Shown: positions 1-6,178 of the stretch, piece after piece | How the letters are laid out: every line of letters starts with the position of its first letter | Position numbering within the stretch: the first letter of the stretch is position 1 | Source of the DNA: DATHVR01 sp035461175 | Lineage (GTDB): Bacteria; Actinomycetota; Acidimicrobiia; Spongiisociales; ZC4RG35 | Direction: 5' to 3' | Length of the DNA stretch: 6,178 nucleotides | Assembly (NCBI GenBank): GCA_035461175.1 | Contig: DATHVR010000081.1 | Coordinates: 1-6,178, forward strand | Program-made: the position numbers and the translations under genes | The notes under the pieces: model-generated | What the model saw: only the letters and a program-made list of their open reading frames with translations | Databases searched by the model: none | Told to the model about the DNA's origin: nothing

Positions 1-64
1 GCTCCCTCACCGGTCGGGTGGTGGCCACTATCCACGCCGGCCGCCTCGTCCACGGAGGCCAGGA

Positions 65-68
<4 letters not shown>
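1..68 (+). CDS. pyrC: Dihydroorotase, C-terminal end only (partial)
   Basis: Only the last 21 codons plus TGA lie in the window, read from base 3; the gene continues off the left edge. The visible tail reads SLTGRVVATIHAGRLVHGGQE. This resembles the final beta-strand segment of dihydroorotases and related cyclic amidohydrolases, where a short strand carrying a 'G-R-V-x-x-T-I-x-x-G-R-x-V' pattern closes the protein. Dihydroorotase interconverts carbamoyl aspartate and dihydroorotate in the cytoplasm. The metal-binding and catalytic residues are outside the window. The stop overlaps the carA GTG by 4 nt (GTGA), and pyrC directly before carA is a common actinobacterial order. The tail alone could also belong to another amidohydrolase, so the identity rests largely on context. 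Confidence 0.75.
54..58 (+). promoter_or_regulatory. Ribosome binding site for carA
   Basis: A GGAGG motif lies 6 nt before the GTG at 65, inside the last codons of the upstream pyrC gene. It is the strongest Shine-Dalgarno match in the window and supports GTG 65 as the carA start. Confidence 0.75.
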
Positions 69-4505
<4,437 letters not shown>

Positions 4506-4509
<4 letters not shown>

Positions 4510-5414
4510 GCATCGCCACCGGCACCCGTCTCGGCAGCCTGACACTCGCGACACCCCTGGTCGGAGCCTCCGGGACGGTCGGGTCGGGCTGGGAGTTGGC
4601 CCGGGCCGCCGACGTCGGCGCCTACGGGGCCCTGGTGACCAAATCCGTCGCCGACGAGGCCTGGCCGGGCCGGCCACCACCCCGCCTGGCTCCCGCCGGG
4701 CTGGGAATGCTCAACGGCATCGGCATTCAGAATCCCGGCATCGACGAGTGGGTGCGGCTGACCGCCCCCCGGGTCGAGCGCCTCCCGCTCCCGGTGTGGG
4801 GCTCGGCGGTGGCCTCCACCCCCGACGGATACGCCCGGGTCGCCGCCGGGTTCGCCGGTGCCGGGATCGAGGCGATCGAAATCAACCTCTCCTGTCCCAA
4901 CCTGGAGGACGGGCGCATGTTCGCCCTCGATCCTCAGGCCTCGGCAGACGTGGTGGCGGCGGTGCGGTCGGCCGTGTCCGTTCCGATAGGAGCCAAGCTT
5001 TCCCCCAACGCCGCCGACGTCACCGAAGTGGCGCTCGCCTGCCGGGGAGCCGGTGCCGACTGGGTGACCTTGACCAACACCGCCTGGGGCGCCGGGATCG
5101 ATATCGAGACCCGCCGCCCGCTCCTATCGGGAAGGGTTGGCGGCTATTCAGGACCCCCCCTGAAGCCGATCGCGCTGCGCTGTGTTCTCGAGGTGGCGGC
5201 GGCGGCTCCCGGCCTTCCGATCCTCGGCTGCGGCGGAGTGACCCGGGGAGCCGACGTCATCGAGTACCTGATGGCCGGAGCCTCGGCCGTCGCCCTGGGG
5301 ACGATCCATTTCGCCGAGCCTCGCGCCGGACGCCGGATCCTCCGTGAAGTCGAGGACTGGTGCCGGCGCCACGAGGTGTCGGCGGTGACCGACCTGATTG
5401 GAGTCGCAACGTGA
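4506..5414 (+). CDS. pyrD: Dihydroorotate dehydrogenase, class 1B-type catalytic subunit
   Basis: PyrD oxidises dihydroorotate to orotate with FMN on a TIM barrel in the cytoplasm. The 302 aa protein has no N-terminal membrane helix, unlike class 2 quinone-linked enzymes. Visible landmarks are TKS with Lys46, GMLNGIGIQNPG at 67-78, INLSCPN with catalytic Cys130 (class 2 uses Ser), KLSPN with Lys164, GGYSGPPLKPIAL from 212, and the FMN-phosphate segments GCGGV near 241 and GASAVALGT near 260. The LN-IG-QNPG, KLSPN and SGP-KPIAL motifs resemble class 1B more than fumarate-linked class 1A. Class 1B enzymes normally pair with the FAD/[2Fe-2S] subunit PyrK to reduce NAD+, but no pyrK lies beside this gene. 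The start is GTG 4506, sharing GTGA with the carB stop. It lacks a clear Shine-Dalgarno sequence, so coupling to carB translation is likely. Upstream in-frame ATGs (4392, 4482) lie inside carB and are unlikely starts. Confidence 0.93.
5400..5403 (+). promoter_or_regulatory. Ribosome binding site for pyrF
   Basis: GGAG lies 7 nt before the GTG at 5411, within the final pyrD codons. This spacing favours GTG 5411 over the upstream in-frame start at 5360, which would extend pyrF 51 nt into pyrD with unconserved residues. Confidence 0.6.
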
Positions 5415-6139
5415 ACGACCGAAACCCCGTCATCGTCGCCCTCGACTTCCCCGAGGCCCGTTCGGCGGTGGCGATGGCGAAACAACTCGCTCCCCACGTC
5501 GGGGGCTTCAAGGTGGGGCTGGAGCTGCTCATGGGCCCGGGTCCCGCCACCCTGGCGGCGGTGCGCGAACTGGGACTACCCGTGTTCGCCGACGCCAAGC
5601 TGCACGACATCCCCAACACGGTCGAGCGGGCGGCACGACAGCTGGGTTCGCTCGGCGCCCGCTGGGTCACCGCCCACGGCAGCGGAGGAGCCTCGATGCT
5701 CGAGGCCGCCGTCAAGGGACTCGCCGAGGGCGCCGGCGGCCACCCGGCCGGGATCCTCGCCATCACGGTCCTCACCAGCCTCGGCCCCGCCGATCTCGCC
5801 GCCACGGGCATCAACGGGACTCCCGGGCGCCAGGTGGCCCGAATCAGCCGCCTGGCAGCCGCGGCGGGGGTGGAAGGCGTGGTCTGTGCGGTCAAGGAGC
5901 TGGGCGACGTCGCCCAGGTCGCTCCCGACCTCGTCCGGGTCACCCCGGGGATCCGCTCGGCCGACGATTCCCACCACGACCAGAACCGGGTGGCCGACCC
6001 CACCGAGGCTCTTAGCCGCGGGGCGGACTGGCTCGTGATCGGCCGGTCCATCACCCGTGCCCCCGACCCGGCGGCTACGGCCGCCCGCATCGAGGCCCTC
6101 ATCCGGGAACAGTTGCCCCTCGCCGACGGCACCACCTGA
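5411..6139 (+). CDS. pyrF: Orotidine 5'-phosphate decarboxylase (type 1)
   Basis: PyrF catalyses the last step of UMP synthesis, decarboxylating OMP to UMP without a cofactor. The protein is 242 aa, matching the type 1 family (E. coli about 245 aa). The (beta/alpha)8 barrel signatures are in order: VALDF with Asp12; FKVGLELL; the catalytic DAKLHDIPNT with Asp61, Lys63 and Asp66 forming the Asp-Lys-Asp array (the fourth residue comes from the dimer partner); then VTPGIR and VIGRSI with the phosphate-binding Arg212. It is clearly not the longer type 2 enzyme of Mycobacterium and Streptomyces, which carries a DAKRGDIG-like motif. The start chosen is GTG 5411, which overlaps the pyrD stop by 4 nt and has GGAG at proper spacing. 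This is the last operon gene visible. Confidence 0.96.
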   Translation: MNDRNPVIVALDFPEARSAVAMAKQLAPHVGGFKVGLELLMGPGPATLAAVRELGLPVFADAKLHDIPNTVERAARQLGSLGARWVTAHGSGGASMLEAAVKGLAEGAGGHPAGILAITVLTSLGPADLAATGINGTPGRQVARISRLAAAAGVEGVVCAVKELGDVAQVAPDLVRVTPGIRSADDSHHDQNRVADPTEALSRGADWLVIGRSITRAPDPAATAARIEALIREQLPLADGTT

Positions 6140-6178
6140 GACCCCAACCCCCGTTTTAGCGACAGAATTGCGCGCCAT
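6140..6178 (+). other. Short non-coding tail after pyrF
   Basis: These 39 bases hold no gene that I can support. Composition shifts from GC-rich to an AT-richer patch (GTTTTAGCGACAGAATT, about 6153-6169), consistent with leaving coding sequence. No inverted repeat followed by a T-run is seen, so no intrinsic terminator can be called. Whether the operon continues to the right is unknown. Confidence 0.6.

Noticed and set aside
5360..5410. Upstream extension of pyrF to ATG 5360
   Set aside because: The 17 extra residues are unlike PyrF N-termini. GTG 5411 has a GGAG at 7 nt and the same GTGA overlap style as the other junctions.
5257..6178. Overlapping minus-strand open frames opposite pyrD/pyrF, one beginning with ATG at 6178
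   Set aside because: They are antisense to pyrF, have biased Ala/Arg/Ser/Pro or Gly composition, and show no domain. The conserved motifs on the + strand explain the sequence.
6140..6178. Rho-independent terminator or promoter after pyrF
   Set aside because: I could not find a GC-rich inverted repeat before the TTTT, nor a convincing -35/-10 pair at proper spacing in the 39 bases available.

Overview
This window is one strand-coherent stretch of a de novo pyrimidine (UMP) biosynthesis operon, all on the + strand. It runs from the 3' end of a dihydroorotase gene (pyrC), through carA, carB and a class 1B-type pyrD, to pyrF. A 39-base non-coding tail follows. I see no mobile elements, RNA genes, CRISPR repeats or integrated foreign DNA, and no evidence of an undescribed system. 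The coding DNA is almost gap-free and strongly GC-rich, especially at third codon positions. Three of the four complete genes start with GTG.

Organism: the high GC, the GTG starts and the pyrC-carA-carB-...-pyrF order fit a high-GC actinobacterial lineage. However, PyrD is a soluble class 1 type (NLSCPN-like catalytic loop) and PyrF is the short type 1 enzyme (DAKLHDIPNT). Classical Actinomycetes such as Mycobacterium and Streptomyces carry class 2 PyrD and the longer type 2 PyrF. I therefore lean towards a deep-branching actinobacterial class, Acidimicrobiia-like, rather than a classical actinomycete. This is inference from protein families and is not proven by the sequence.

Layout: 1-68, pyrC C-terminus; 65-1252, carA (395 aa, glutaminase subunit); 1252-4509, carB (1085 aa, synthetase subunit); 4506-5414, pyrD (302 aa); 5411-6139, pyrF (242 aa); 6140-6178, short AT-richer tail. 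Every junction overlaps (4, 1, 4 and 4 nt), which indicates one polycistronic message with translational coupling.

How they work together: CarA releases ammonia from glutamine and channels it to CarB, which makes carbamoyl phosphate. PyrB (not in the window) and PyrC convert this to dihydroorotate. PyrD oxidises dihydroorotate to orotate, PyrE (not in the window) adds the phosphoribosyl group, and PyrF decarboxylates OMP to UMP. UMP is expected to feed back on the C-terminal domain of CarB. The main points for a second look are the absence of pyrK beside a class 1B-type pyrD, a long insertion in the CarA glutaminase domain, and the lack of a Shine-Dalgarno sequence before pyrD.
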